NCBI GenBank assembly: GCA_033398695.1
Contig: CM065819.1
Span: 10,729,501 to 10,793,500, forward strand
From: Orobanche coerulescens
Lineage: Eukaryota; Streptophyta; Magnoliopsida; Lamiales; Orobanchaceae
Direction: 5' to 3'
Length of the DNA: 64,000 nucleotides
The notes under the pieces are model-generated. The model saw only the letters and a list, made by a program, of their open reading frames with translations, searched no databases and was not told where the DNA came from. Shown in pieces: positions 1-10,268 of the stretch; position 1 is the stretch's first letter; the number at the start of each line of letters is the position of its first letter. The position numbers and the translations under genes were made by a program.

Positions 1-634
1 ATACTCAAAGCAATGTTGCCATACACCGTAATCCCATTCTTTCGACATGCCTTTCAAAAACTTTTGAGGGCAGGCCTTTCGTGAAAGGGTCAGCAAGATT
101 ATCTTCCGATGCAACCCTGGATACAACTATGTCTCCTTCCTTTACGAAGTGTCGTATGATGTGGTACTTATGGTTGATATGTTTATTTGCCTTGTGGTCT
201 CGTGGTTCCCTCGACTTTGCGACTGCACCAGTATTATCACAATAAAGTGTAATACCTTTTGGAAAATCAAGAATCACATCAAAGCTGTGCAGGAAGTACT
301 TCAGCCATACCGCCTCCTTAGATGCCTCAGAGGCTTCCACGTACTCAGATTCCATGGTAGAGTCCAAGATGCATTTCTGCTTCACACTCCTCCAACTAAT
401 GGCTCCACCTCTCAAGCTAAACATATAACCCGACGTAGACTTGGACTTTTCTTTGTCCAATGAAAAATTTGAGTTAGTGTAACCCACCAGACACCGATAG
501 TCTGATTGATGTACAAGCACGTACTCCTTAGTCCTTCTCAGATACTTGAGTATGTGCTTGACAACAATTCAGTGTCCTGGTCCTGGGTTTGACTGATATC
601 TAGCAACCACGCCTACGTCATGACAGATATCTGG
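1..634 (-). pseudogene. Copia-A: end of RT and RNase H domain (broken)
   Basis: This is the C-terminal part of a Ty1/copia polyprotein, read on the minus strand. An open frame runs from 520 down to 5 and holds the copia RNase H signature (KSTSGYMF, GAISWRS, ESEYVEASEASKEAVW, LYCDNTGAVA, DPFTKGL). The linker to RT (RYQSNPGPGH, then VKHILKYL) can be read at about 540-634 but has an in-frame TGA at 569-571. The usual YTDSDF site reads YTNSNF, so two acidic catalytic residues are Asn and the enzyme would be inactive. The sequence continues in frame at 20148, where the RT ends at CTRP; E1 interrupts the two halves. The 3' LTR must lie left of base 1. Confidence 0.88.
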
Positions 635-844
635 TCTAATATCTAGGGGTAATTTTTTTTTTTTCATTTTACTGTTGTGTTGCACGAATTCATTTGAAAT
701 TTTACAAGGGTTGTTTTATTTGACTGATACAATGTATATTGTATTGGGATATTTCAGAATCGAAATATTTATACTTGTCGTCGGTATTGTATTCGCCGTT
801 TGGTTGTTGTTTGGTGAGTTTGGATTTTTGGTTAAGTATATTGG

Positions 845-1192
845 GTCTAACATACGCTACATTCATAGCATTACATACATTAAGGATAACAGGTTACGTA
901 CATTAAACCATGTGGGTTACGTACGTAACATAGGGCATCTGTCCGGATCTGGCTTTCGGCATGTGGGACCGGACCAAGCTGGATTCATGGAGTTCGATTG
1001 GGACAGGCAGGTCAATGCACATTACATACGCTAAACCTTTAGGTTAACGTATCTAATACTGAGGTTGGTTACGTACGTATTTTTTGTTAATGTACATAAC
1101 GAGTGTCCCGTTTTGAGGCAGTAGCCTCTGGAGGAGCATTACGTACGTAACACCCTTGTGATAACGTACGTAATGGATCTTACGTACATAAT
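845..1192 (+). promoter_or_regulatory. E1 LTR cluster of TTACGTACGTAA palindromes
   Basis: About ten full or decayed copies of the 12-base palindrome TTACGTACGTAA lie in 350 bases just before the TATA box (clear ones near 910-923, 1070-1080, 1138-1151 and 1162-1175). The right LTR has the same cluster at about 6825-7165. Many copies differ by CG to TG or CA changes, as expected after cytosine methylation. A role in transcription is inferred from position only. Confidence 0.6.
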
Positions 1193-1226
1193 GCTTAGAG
1201 TATAATGGCCGTAATGAGGTTGTCAT

Positions 1227-1236
1227 ATTATATATC
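1227..1236 (+). promoter_or_regulatory. TATA box of the E1 LTR
   Basis: ATTATATATC follows the palindrome cluster directly and comes before a C/T-rich leader. The equivalent in the right LTR is near 7197-7212. It would set the U3/R boundary near 1260. Confidence 0.55.
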
Positions 1237-2454
1237 TTGGTTTCGTATTTCATTTCTTCACAAACCAAAACTATTTTTCTCTCCCTAGAATAGTCCCTCT
1301 GGACTTGTTCTTGACATTTAGACTCTTCCAACATGATTTTGATCATCCTAGATTGGTTTGAAGCTTGAAGTTGGAAGCTTGTTGGTGCTCCTTTGGTGTT
1401 TGGAGAGTTCTTCTTTGGTAAGTTCTCTTAATCTCTTGTTCTTCAAGTGGTTTTCGAGTTTAATGTTGAGTTTAGTCATGTCTAGAGTTATTCTTGATGA
1501 TTGTATGATATGATTAGGTTGTTGGAGGGGGTGTTCTTGAGCTTATTATGTGTATTAATATGCTTTGGAGAAGTTCTTGGATATATTGATTATTATATCC
1601 GAATTTTTGGTTAGATTATTTTTATCCTTGAGTTGTTTTCGTAGCTAGATGATATATTATCATGTTTTGGAACAGAAGATGATAAGTATGTTCTTGGTGT
1701 TCTTGGTGATTTGGTGTCTTGGTGTTCTTGGCGTTTGGTGTTCTTGGTGTTTTGGTGTTCTTGAAGAAACCAATTAATTTCATGTTTAGAACGTTATTAC
1801 CTTATTGATGTAATCATTAAGGTGAGATAATGATTCGAGGATTCACTAGCTCTAAGGCTTGAGAATTCGAGTGTGTTAGTTAGCGATTCTTGTAAGAATC
1901 GAAGTTGTACTATCGTTGATGTTATATCAAGATGGTCAATGATTGTTATTGAATGAATTACTTTTCGTTCAAGGTTGTTCATGTGACTGATCGTTTCGTG
2001 GGAGGACATTGATCGTGGAAGGACTTTCTCGCATTCGGTTTGAGGCAAAGTTTATACTTGTACTAGTCAATGAGATTAATGTTATCATGTATGTGTATGA
2101 ATGTGTTGTATCATCTCGAGACTTGGTTTCTTTATGATTTTGTTGATATCCGGGGATTGTTTGATACGATACCCTTTAGCAAATTATGCCAAATGTTATT
2201 GTTGTTCGGCAAAATCCATTCAAGGCATTGAGATACTCGTTGTTGATGTTATTGTCGATAGCAGATTCGCGGTATCGATGTATCAATAATTGTTGTTGAC
2301 ATTGATGTCGATTTAAGACATTATTGTTATCATTGTTATTGATGTTGGTGTTTTGCTATTGATGTTGTATTGGCCGATTGAAGGCATTGACGTATCCGAA
2401 TATCGTCTCCATCGTCAGTAACCGATTAAAGGTGCCAAGCCATCCATAGTATCA

Positions 2455-2922
2455 TTGTTATCGATTAGCCGTTCTAAGGTAATTGATGTATTGAATTGGG
2501 ACTGTCGAGGACATTTCCCATCCGTTGAGTCGTTGTTATCGATTGACCGTTCTAAGGTAATCGATGTATTGAATTGGAACTGTCGAGGACATTTTCCATC
2601 CATCGAGTCATTGTTATCGATTAGCCGTTCTAAGGTAATCGATGTATTGAATTGGGGCTGTCGAGGACATTCCCCATTCGTTGAGTCGTTGTTATTGATT
2701 AGCGGTTCTAAGGTAATCGATGTATTGAATTGGGAATGTCGAGGACATTTCCCATCCATTGAGTCGTTGTTATCGATTAGCTATTCTAAGGTAACCGATG
2801 TATTGAATTGGGGCTCTCGAGGACATTTCCCATCCGTTGAGTCATTGTTATCGATTAGCCGTTCTAAGATAATCGAGGAATTGATTTGGGACCGCCGCCG
2901 ACGGTGTCTATCCATGAGTTAT
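2455..2922 (+). repeat. 78-base tandem array in the E1 LTR (six copies)
   Basis: Six copies start at 2455, 2533, 2611, 2689, 2767 and 2845. Because 78 is a multiple of three, long frames stay open on both strands. The right LTR has a more decayed version at 9077-9500. It lies in the predicted intron. Confidence 0.88.
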
Positions 2923-3040
2923 TGTTGTCGTGTTGACCGATTTAAGGCAGCACACTATCATTCTTGTGAATTCGCTAATTTTGTGATCATTGTCGTATGT
3001 GATTAATGGTGTTTGGAGGCTAGTCTCTGCTAGTGATCGA

Positions 3041-3300
3041 TGGGTAAGTTTGGGGCTTGAAGCTTCGCGGTCGGTTTCTCAACACCTACAGTTCAGTACG
3101 TCACGGTCACTAGGTGATCTCATTATAGGTAAGTTTGGGGCTTGAACCTCCGCGATTGGTTTCCTAACACCTATAGTTCAGTAGGTCACGGTCACTGGGT
3201 GATCTCATTATGGGTAAGTCTGGGGCTTGAACCTTTGCAGTTGGTTTCCCAGCACCTGCAGTTCAGCAGGTCATGGTCATTGGATGATCTCATTGTGATA
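3041..3300 (+). repeat. 85-base tandem array in the E1 LTR (three copies)
   Basis: Three copies begin with GGTAAGT(T/C)TGGGGCTTGAA at about 3041, 3126 and 3211 and end with TGATCTCATT. The right LTR has the array at about 9659-9910. Confidence 0.8.
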
Positions 3301-4151
3301 CGGCTTCGTGTCGTGGCTTCGGCCTTCATGTGATACAGCTTCGGCCTATTTTGTCTTTGGGCCATTGTGATGATTGTCAGCTTCGGCTGAGTGGCTTTCA
3401 GGCAATTGTGATATTTTGCAGCTTCGGATGAGGGCTTTCAGGCCATTGTGATGTTTTGGTATTTCTGTTGGAGCCTTCGGGCATTATAATTCGTAAATAT
3501 TTCAGCCCTGGTTTGGGTTTACCTTATGGTAATTTGTTCTATATTGATGATTCGTCGTTGGGCACTTGTGTTCTAACCTGTTGAGCAGGTACTGATCGTA
3601 TGCCATGGGCATAGTGTTTCACGAATGCTCGATTCTTACCTTGGTTTGTAAGCATCTCGTATTACCATTGTTGTACCATTTATTCTGCCTTTGGATGCAT
3701 ATCACATCGTACAAGTATTTGATATTCATTATCTAGATGACTGACCCCGTGGGGGCGGAACATGTTTTCATGTTTTAGGTGCTTGTGAGGAGAGAGTTGA
3801 GACACAGGGGCATGATGATGGCGACAAGGTATTCGAGCGATACTAGTCCGAGTTGTTTCGGTGTTCATGTCGGTCAGATAGTTTGGAGTACTCCAGTTTC
3901 GTCAAATGTTGTCATTTTGTATTATCCGAGCAAGGCTCGTGGACGTTGTTGTATTTTTATTTTGGCCATGTAGGCCCATTTTTGTCGTTGAAATTCCATA
4001 TCGGTATATTATGTTGGATATCATAGTAGCGACTGTGATTTCCCCTTTTGTTCACTTTGTTGTGTTTTCGTCGTGTTCGCCTGGTGGATCTCCTGGTGTG
4101 GGGTCCACGACACTGTAATAACCCAATGGGATTTGGGGGCATTATAGAATA

Positions 4152-4163
4152 TGGTATCGGAGA
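4152..4163 (+). other. Primer-binding site of E1 (tRNA-Met type)
   Basis: TGGTATCGGAGA lies five bases after the LTR end and differs at two positions from TGGTATCAGAGC, the usual initiator tRNA-Met complement. Confidence 0.75.
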
Positions 4164-4585
4164 AATGGGTTGTGATATACCCTGTTATGTGAGTTGTGGG
4201 GCTCTGCCGACGCGGTAGTAGTGGGGCTATCAGGTTATGACAATCTGGGCAGTCGGGTTTTGTGAGTCGTGATAGTTGGATGACTGTATGAGTCATTCTT
4301 TCATCGAGTCATCGTTAGTGAAGACTAGTATCGCAAGACGTCGAAGCTTCATACATTCATTATGTCGTTGATTATTCATCTTTTGTGGAAACCTGTATGT
4401 GACATTTGTGTTACGATTGATTCATGATTATTTGTTTTGGAGCATGTGGGATCTAGATTGGATATGATTAGTATGACTGATGTGATTGTTTTGAGTATGT
4501 ATGTGTTTGGCTATTAACTTAGCATTATGGATTGGCCATTGAGGCATATTTGAGTTATGATCATAATCGAATGTTATTCCTTCAG
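4164..4585 (+). other. E1 untranslated leader
   Basis: No coding frame of note is present. It ends in a T-rich stretch and TTCAG (4581-4585), a possible splice acceptor just before the gag start. E2 has TTACAG in the same place. Confidence 0.4.
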
Positions 4586-5852
4586 TATAGAAAGCGGAAT
4601 ACGAGGACGTGGCAGAGGGGGTAAGGGCTGCAGATCGAGCCATAACCCAGAACCTCATGTTTATGCGCATACGGATGCTGAGATGGATCAGAGTTCGGTC
4701 GGTGATGTTACCTACGTGACCGATTCTCCTTCAGGACGTCATACTCGAGGAGTCGATCAGATCGAGAGTGGACACATCGACCCTTTCTTGCTTATGAGGG
4801 GCATGATGGCCCAAATGACTCAGATGACGCAGAGAATGGAGACGATGCATGCCACTATGATTCGTGGTCCACCGCAGCAGGGATTCTAGGTGCCGTTTCA
4901 TGGGCAGATTGGGGGAGTGAGTCAGATTGTTGGTGATATCTCTTGTCATAGGCCGCCTAATTTTAAGGGTTCATCGGAACCAGTTGACATTGTTCATTGT
5001 CTTAAACATTTTGATAAACTCTTCGACATGGTTCAATGTCCGTAAGAGAGTAAGGTGGTAATAGCGGTTTACTATTTGAGTAAGGTTGCTTATTCTTGGT
5101 GTCTTTCTGTGAAGCCCACCGATCATGATTGTGTTTGGAGCGAGTTCAAGACTCTCATGTTAGAGAGGCATTATCCGGCTCAACTTCGTGAAGCCAAGCT
5201 GTCTGAGGTTTTGAACCCCGAATCCGTCGAGGACGAGGGTGTTGTTGTCATTGCTGAGAAGTTTCATGGACTTCTTCAGTTTGCTTCGTATGTTATCCGT
5301 ACTGAGGCGGATAAGATAAAGTATTTTAGCAAGAGGCTAAACCCACAGTTGAGGATGCAGTTTTTTAACCACAATTGTAATTCACTTGGTTAATTTATCG
5401 AGAAGGCTCTTGGAGCAGCGCTTTTGATCAAGGAGTTTGCTCGGAAGAACCCTTCAGTTTCTTCTGGTGAGAGGACTAGGATGTCGGTTCGTTCAGAGGA
5501 ACATCGGGCTCCGACGTCCAAGAGGTCGTTTTATAGTCATCTTCATACTGGGAAAGCATCTTCTTCCCAGGCGACGAGTTCGACCATTATTTGCTTTAAC
5601 TGTGATACTATAGGACATCGCAGTGCCCGATGTTCGATGCAGACTACTGCCTGTTTTCTGTGTGGGAGGCAGGGACACCTTCAGAAATACTGCAGGAGTT
5701 CTAGTGCCAGTAGGTCTCAAGAGAGCTCATGGGCCTCGAGATATTTTGTTACTCCAGTCCGTACTTCATCCAAGGGATCCTATCAGGCTTCGGGAGCCAG
5801 AGGTAAGGACAACCGAGGAGAAGCAGCGAGTTCAGATTTGGGTCTTCCTTGA
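4586..5852 (+). pseudogene. gag: E1 gag (broken)
   Basis: Gag would form the capsid of the retrotransposon particle and bind its RNA. One frame holds all the homology: an RG-rich N-terminus (GRGRGG), the capsid core (RPPNFKG, SWCLSVKP, LERHYPAQLREAKLSEV; about 4940-5380) and two CCHC zinc knuckles at 5592-5693 (CFNCDTIGH, then CFLCGRQGH). It is broken by TAG at 4887-4889 and TAA at 5043-5045 and 5391-5393. The start codon position reads ATA. Beyond the stop at 5850-5852 the frame stays open for an acidic tail to about 5910. No pol follows, so this element relied on a relative for enzymes even when intact. Confidence 0.85.
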
Positions 5853-6573
5853 GTAGATGAGATCGAGGAGATAGATGATCTGGAGGATATCGATATTGGG
5901 TATATTTGAGATGTATCTTTGAATTGTATTTTTCTTTCTTTGTTTTTCGGATTAATGTTTAACTTAATTTGTAATAATGTATTGTGGTTGTGAACCATTT
6001 ATTGTTGATCTATCTTATAATGATAGTATTTGAGAATCTTGAGATTTGAGGTCGTTTGATGCATTTTTATTTCCTTTTTGTGTTGTACCTGAGATTTTGT
6101 GATAATCAGGGTAATTATTCATTGTGAATTGCAATGTCAAGTCGTGAGGACTTGGGCATGCAATTGGTATGGTCCCGAGGACTATATATATATGTATTAT
6201 TGTTATCCTTGTGTGACGTGAGTCAATGATTACATGGACGTCAGATGCCGATGAGAATGGGGGACTGTACATCGATGATTGTAGACATGTACAATGGATA
6301 GCTCCCACGGGATGTGTACGCCGGTGTTACGAGTCATGTTGTTGGTATGACTTTCTGGCTGGTCTCTGGTGGAGGAGTCATGATTCGACTGATCTCGCAC
6401 TTAGTTGAGTGTCTTATCACTTGATTTTTTTCGCCTTGTTTTGGCAGAGAAGACGCGGGGACCCGAGGGGTTGGCCCAGTTACTCAGGCGAAGTGGTTCG
6501 CAGTGAGGAGTATTCCTGGAGATGTTGTTTTCAGATCCTTATAGATAGTTCGGACCCCGAGTTGTGTACCCTT
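5853..6573 (+). other. E1 internal region without pol
   Basis: About 700 bases hold no protease, RT, RNase H or integrase homology in any frame. The region is T-rich and has no long open frame. It stands where pol lies in E2. Confidence 0.7.
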
Positions 6574-6610
6574 AGTTTCGGGGACGAAACTCTTTTTAAG
6601 AGGGGGGGTA
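6574..6610 (+). other. E1 hairpin and polypurine tract
   Basis: AGTTTCGGGGACGAAACT at 6574-6591 is an inverted repeat; AAGAGGGGGGGTA at 6598-6610 is the polypurine tract that would prime plus-strand synthesis. The LTR begins at 6611. E2 and E3 have the same hairpin just before their tracts. Confidence 0.8.
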
Positions 6611-7507
6611 TGTAATATCCGGGGGTAATTTTTTTTTTGTTTTACAGTTTTGTTGTACGTATTCATTTGGAATTGTACAAGTGTTGTTTTATTTGACTGA
6701 TACAATGTATATTGTATTGGGATATTTCAGAATCGAAATATTTATACTTGTTGTTGGTATTGTATTTGCCATTTGGTTATTGTTGGGTGAGTTTGGATAT
6801 TTGGCTAAGTATATTGGGCCTAACGTACGCTACATGCATAACATTATGTACATTAAGGATAGCAGGTTACATATGTTAAACCATGTGGGTTACGTATGTA
6901 ACACAGGGCATCTGTCCGGATCTGGCTTTCGGCGTGTGGGACCGGACCAGGCTGGATTCGCGGAGTTCGACTGGGACAGGCAGGTCAACGCACATTACAC
7001 ACACTATAGATTGAGGTTAACGTACGTAATGATGAGGTTGGTTACATACGTATTTTTTGTTAACGTACGTAATAAGTGTCCCGTTTTGAGGCAGTAGCCT
7101 CTGGAGGAGCATTACGTACGTAACACCCTTGTGATAGTGTATGTAATGGCTCTTACGTACGTTATGCTTAGAGTATAACGGCCGTAATAAGGTTGTCATA
7201 TTATATATATTAGTTTTGTATTTCATTTCTTCACGAACCAAAACCATTTTTCTCTCCCTAGAATCATCCCTCTGGACTTGTTCTTGATATTTAGACTCTT
7301 CCGATGTGATTTTGATCATCCTAGCTTGGTTTGAAGCTTGAAGTTGGAAGCTTGTTGGTGGTCCTTTGGTGTTTAGAGAGTTCTTCTTGTCCTTCTTGGC
7401 TAAGTTCTCTTAATCTCTTGTTCTTCAAGTGGTTTTCGAGTTTAATGTTGAGTTTAGTCATGTCTAGAGTTATTCTTGATGATTCTATGATATGATTAGG
7501 TTGTTGG

Positions 7508-8142
7508 TAGGGGTGTGCATGGTACGGTATGGTACGGTTTTAGGGTAAAACCGATACCGTACCAAATATATTCGGTTTATTATGATTTAATACCATAAAC
7601 ATACGGTTTTTTTCGGTTCGGTAGTTCGGTATTTCGGTTTGGTTTACATCGGTACGTTTTTTTTTCGGTTTTTCACTTGATACTTGATAGCATTAATAAG
7701 ACAAAAATACTCGAATAAATTAGTTCAATAAGGTACCATAAATAGTTGATCCAAAATAATAGCTAAACCAAAAAAATCACAATAACCTTAAGATAGTAAC
7801 TAATTTAATGTTCAAGTTTTCATCCAACTATTTTGGAGGATAAAAAAAAAAGACAAACAAGTGTCTTGAACTTCAATAAATTTGTTATACTTCTATATTC
7901 ATGTGAGTGTGTAACTACTATATATATGATATATTATCATAAAAATATTTAATATAAATAACGGTACGGTACGGTTTTTTTGTTCGGTATTTACGTCAAA
8001 TATCGTACCGTTACCGAAGTTTCGGTTTTATAAAAAATAAAAACCATATATGTCGGTTTAAGCGGTTTATCGGTTTTTTCGGTACGGGTTTTCCGGTGCG
8101 GTGCGGTTTTTCGGTTTAATCGGTTTTTTTGCACACCAACAA
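7508..8142 (+). mobile_element. hAT-like MITE
   Basis: This 635-base block is absent from the left E1 LTR. Its ends are TAGGGGTGTGCA and TGCACACCAACAA, which share the inverted core GGTGTGCA/TGCACACC. It is flanked by the 8-base near-duplication GTTGTTGG (7500-7507) and CTTGTTGG (8143-8150), as expected for hAT elements. It encodes nothing. Both subterminal regions are packed with CGGTT/GGTACGGT motifs. Confidence 0.7.
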
Positions 8143-9076
8143 CTTGTTGGAGGGTGTTCTTGAGCTTATTATGTGTATTAATATGCTTAGGAAGTGTTCT
8201 TGGATATATTGATGATTATATCCGAATTCTTGGTTTGATTATTGTTATCCTTGAGTTGTTTTCGTAGCTAGATGATATATTATCATGTTTTGGAAGAGAA
8301 GATGATAAGTATGTTCTTGGTGTTCTTGGTGATTTGGTGTCTTGGTGTTCTTGGCGTTTGGTGTTCTTGGTGTTTTGGTGTTCTTGAAGAATTCAATGAA
8401 TTTCATGTTTAGAACGTTATTACCTTATTGATGTAATCATTAAGATGAGATACTGATTCGAGGATTCACAAGCTTTAAGGCTTGAAAATCCGAGTGTGTT
8501 AGTTAGAGATTCTTGTTAGAATCGAAGTTATACTATCATTGATGTTATATCAAGATGGTCGATGATTGTTATTGAATGAATTACTTTTCGTTCGAGGTTG
8601 TTCATGTGACTGATCGTTTTGTGGGAGGACATTGATCATGGAAGGATTTCCTCGCCTTTGGTTTGAGACAAGTTTAATACTTGTACTGGTCAATGAGATT
8701 AATGTTATCATGTATGTGTATGAATGTGTTGTATCATTTCAAGACTTGGTCTCTTTATGATTTTATTGATATCCGGGGATTGTTTGATACGATACCCTTT
8801 AGCAAATTATGCCAAATGTTATTGTTGTTCGGCAAAAGCCATTCAAGACATTGAGATACTCGTTGTTGATGTTATTGTCGATAGCCGGTTCGCGGTATCG
8901 ATGTATCAATTATTGTTGTTGACATTTATGTCGATTTAAGACATTGTTGTGATCATTGTTATTGATGTTGGTGTTTTTCTATTGATGTTGTATTGGCCGA
9001 TTGAAGGTATTGACGTATCCGATTATCATCTCCATCGTCGGTAACCGATTAAAGCTTCCGAGCCATCTGTTGTATC

Positions 9077-9500
9077 ATTGTTATCGATTAGCCGTTCCAA
9101 GGCAATCGATGTATTGAATTGGGACCGTCGAGGACATTTCCCATCTGTTGAGTCGTTGTTATCGATTGGCTGTTCTAAGGTAATCGATGTATTGAATTGG
9201 GACTGCCGAGGACATTTCCCATCCGTTGAGTCGTTGTTATCGATTAGCCATTCTAAGGTAATCGATGTATTGAATTAGGGCTGTCGAGAATATTTCCCAT
9301 CCGTTGAGTCTCGATTATCCGTTCTAAGGTAATCGATGTATTGAATTAGGGTTGTCGAGGAAATTTCCCATCTGTTGATTCGCTGTTATCGATTAGCTGT
9401 TCTAAGGTAACAAATGTATTAAATTGGTGTTGTCCTGGACATTTCCCATCTATTGAGTCATTGTTATCGATTAGCCATTCTAAGATAATCGAGGTATTAA
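9077..9500 (+). repeat. Decayed 78-base array in the right E1 LTR
   Basis: The first three copies match those of the left LTR; later copies are shortened or mutated, and the frame closes at 9276-9278. Confidence 0.8.
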
Positions 9501-10268
9501 TTTGGGACTACCGAGGATAGTGTCCATCCGTGAGTTATTGTTGTCGTGTTAGCCGATTCAAGGCAGCACACTATCGTTCTTGTGAATTCGTTAATTTTGT
9601 GATTGTTATCGTATGTGATTAATGGTGTTTGTAGGTTAGTCTCGGCTAGTGCTCGATTGGTAAGTTTGGGGCTTGAACCTTCGCAGTTGGTTTCCCAACA
9701 CCTACAGTTCAGTAGGTCATGGTCACTAGGTGATCTCATTATGGGTAAGTTTGGGGCTTGAACCTTCGCGGTTGGTTTCCCAACAACTATAGTTCAGTAG
9801 GTCACGGTCACTGGATTATCTCATTATGGGTAAGTATGGGGCTTGAACGTTTGCGTTTGGTTTTCCAGCACCTGCAGTTCAGCAAGTCATGATCATTGGA
9901 TGATCTTATTGTGATATGGCTTCGTGCCGTGGCTTCGGCCCTCATGTGATACAGCTTCGGGCTATTTTGGCTTTGGCATCTTCGGCTGAGTGACTTTCAG
10001 GCTATTATGATATTTGCAGCTTCGGCTGAGGGCTTCCAGGCTATTGTGATGTTTTGGTATTTCTGTTGGAGCCTTTGGGCATTGTGATTCGTAATTATTT
10101 CAGCTCTAGTTTGGGTTTACCTTCAGGTAATTCATTGTGGTGTTCTATATTGATGATTCGCCGTTGGGCACTTGTGTTCTAACCTGTTGAGCAGGTACTG
10201 ATCGTATTCCGTGGGCATAGTGTTTTACGAATGCTCGATTCTTTCCTTGGTTTGTGAGCATCTCATAT

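Larger units (their letters stand above)
1418..3778 (+). other. Predicted intron inside the E1 LTR
   Basis: The donor G|GTAAGT lies at 1418-1423, 191 bases after the TATA box. Near the other end a CTGAC branch-like site (3741-3745) is followed at once by a CCCCGTGGGG hairpin, a T-rich stretch and TTTTAG|GT at 3773-3778. The same arrangement occurs in four other LTRs here. The intron would remove the tandem arrays from the leader. No transcript evidence is available. Confidence 0.45.
635..4146 (+). repeat. E1 left (5') LTR
   Basis: This 3512-base LTR ends at ...GGGGCATTATA, where the right copy has GGCATTACA. In order it contains a TTACGTACGTAA word cluster (845-1192), a TATA box, a possible splice donor at 1418, a TTGGTGTTC-rich stretch (1685-1765), a 78-base tandem array (2455-2922), an 85-base array (3041-3300), GCTTCGGC-rich DNA (3300-3480) and a hairpin plus splice acceptor (3741-3778). 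Open frames inside it are side effects of the repeats. Confidence 0.88.
6611..10268 (+). repeat. E1 right (3') LTR, first part
   Basis: This matches 635-3660 of the left LTR in order. It carries the hAT-like MITE at 7508-8142 and is cut at 10268 by Copia-B; the target copy CATAT is at 10264-10268. The donor equivalent reads TTGGCTAAGT, so it is spoiled by one extra base. The LTR resumes at 19660. Confidence 0.88.

Noticed and set aside
675..1034. 119-codon plus-strand frame in the E1 LTR, with a copy at 6681-7097
   Set aside because: Lies across the word cluster and TATA box; present in both LTRs only because they are duplicates; no family recognised.
845..1192. CRISPR-like array
   Set aside because: Words are short, degenerate and irregularly spaced, and the context is a plant LTR.
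2455..3006. 183-codon repetitive protein gene
   Set aside because: The frame is a result of 78-base repeats and is broken in the partner LTR.
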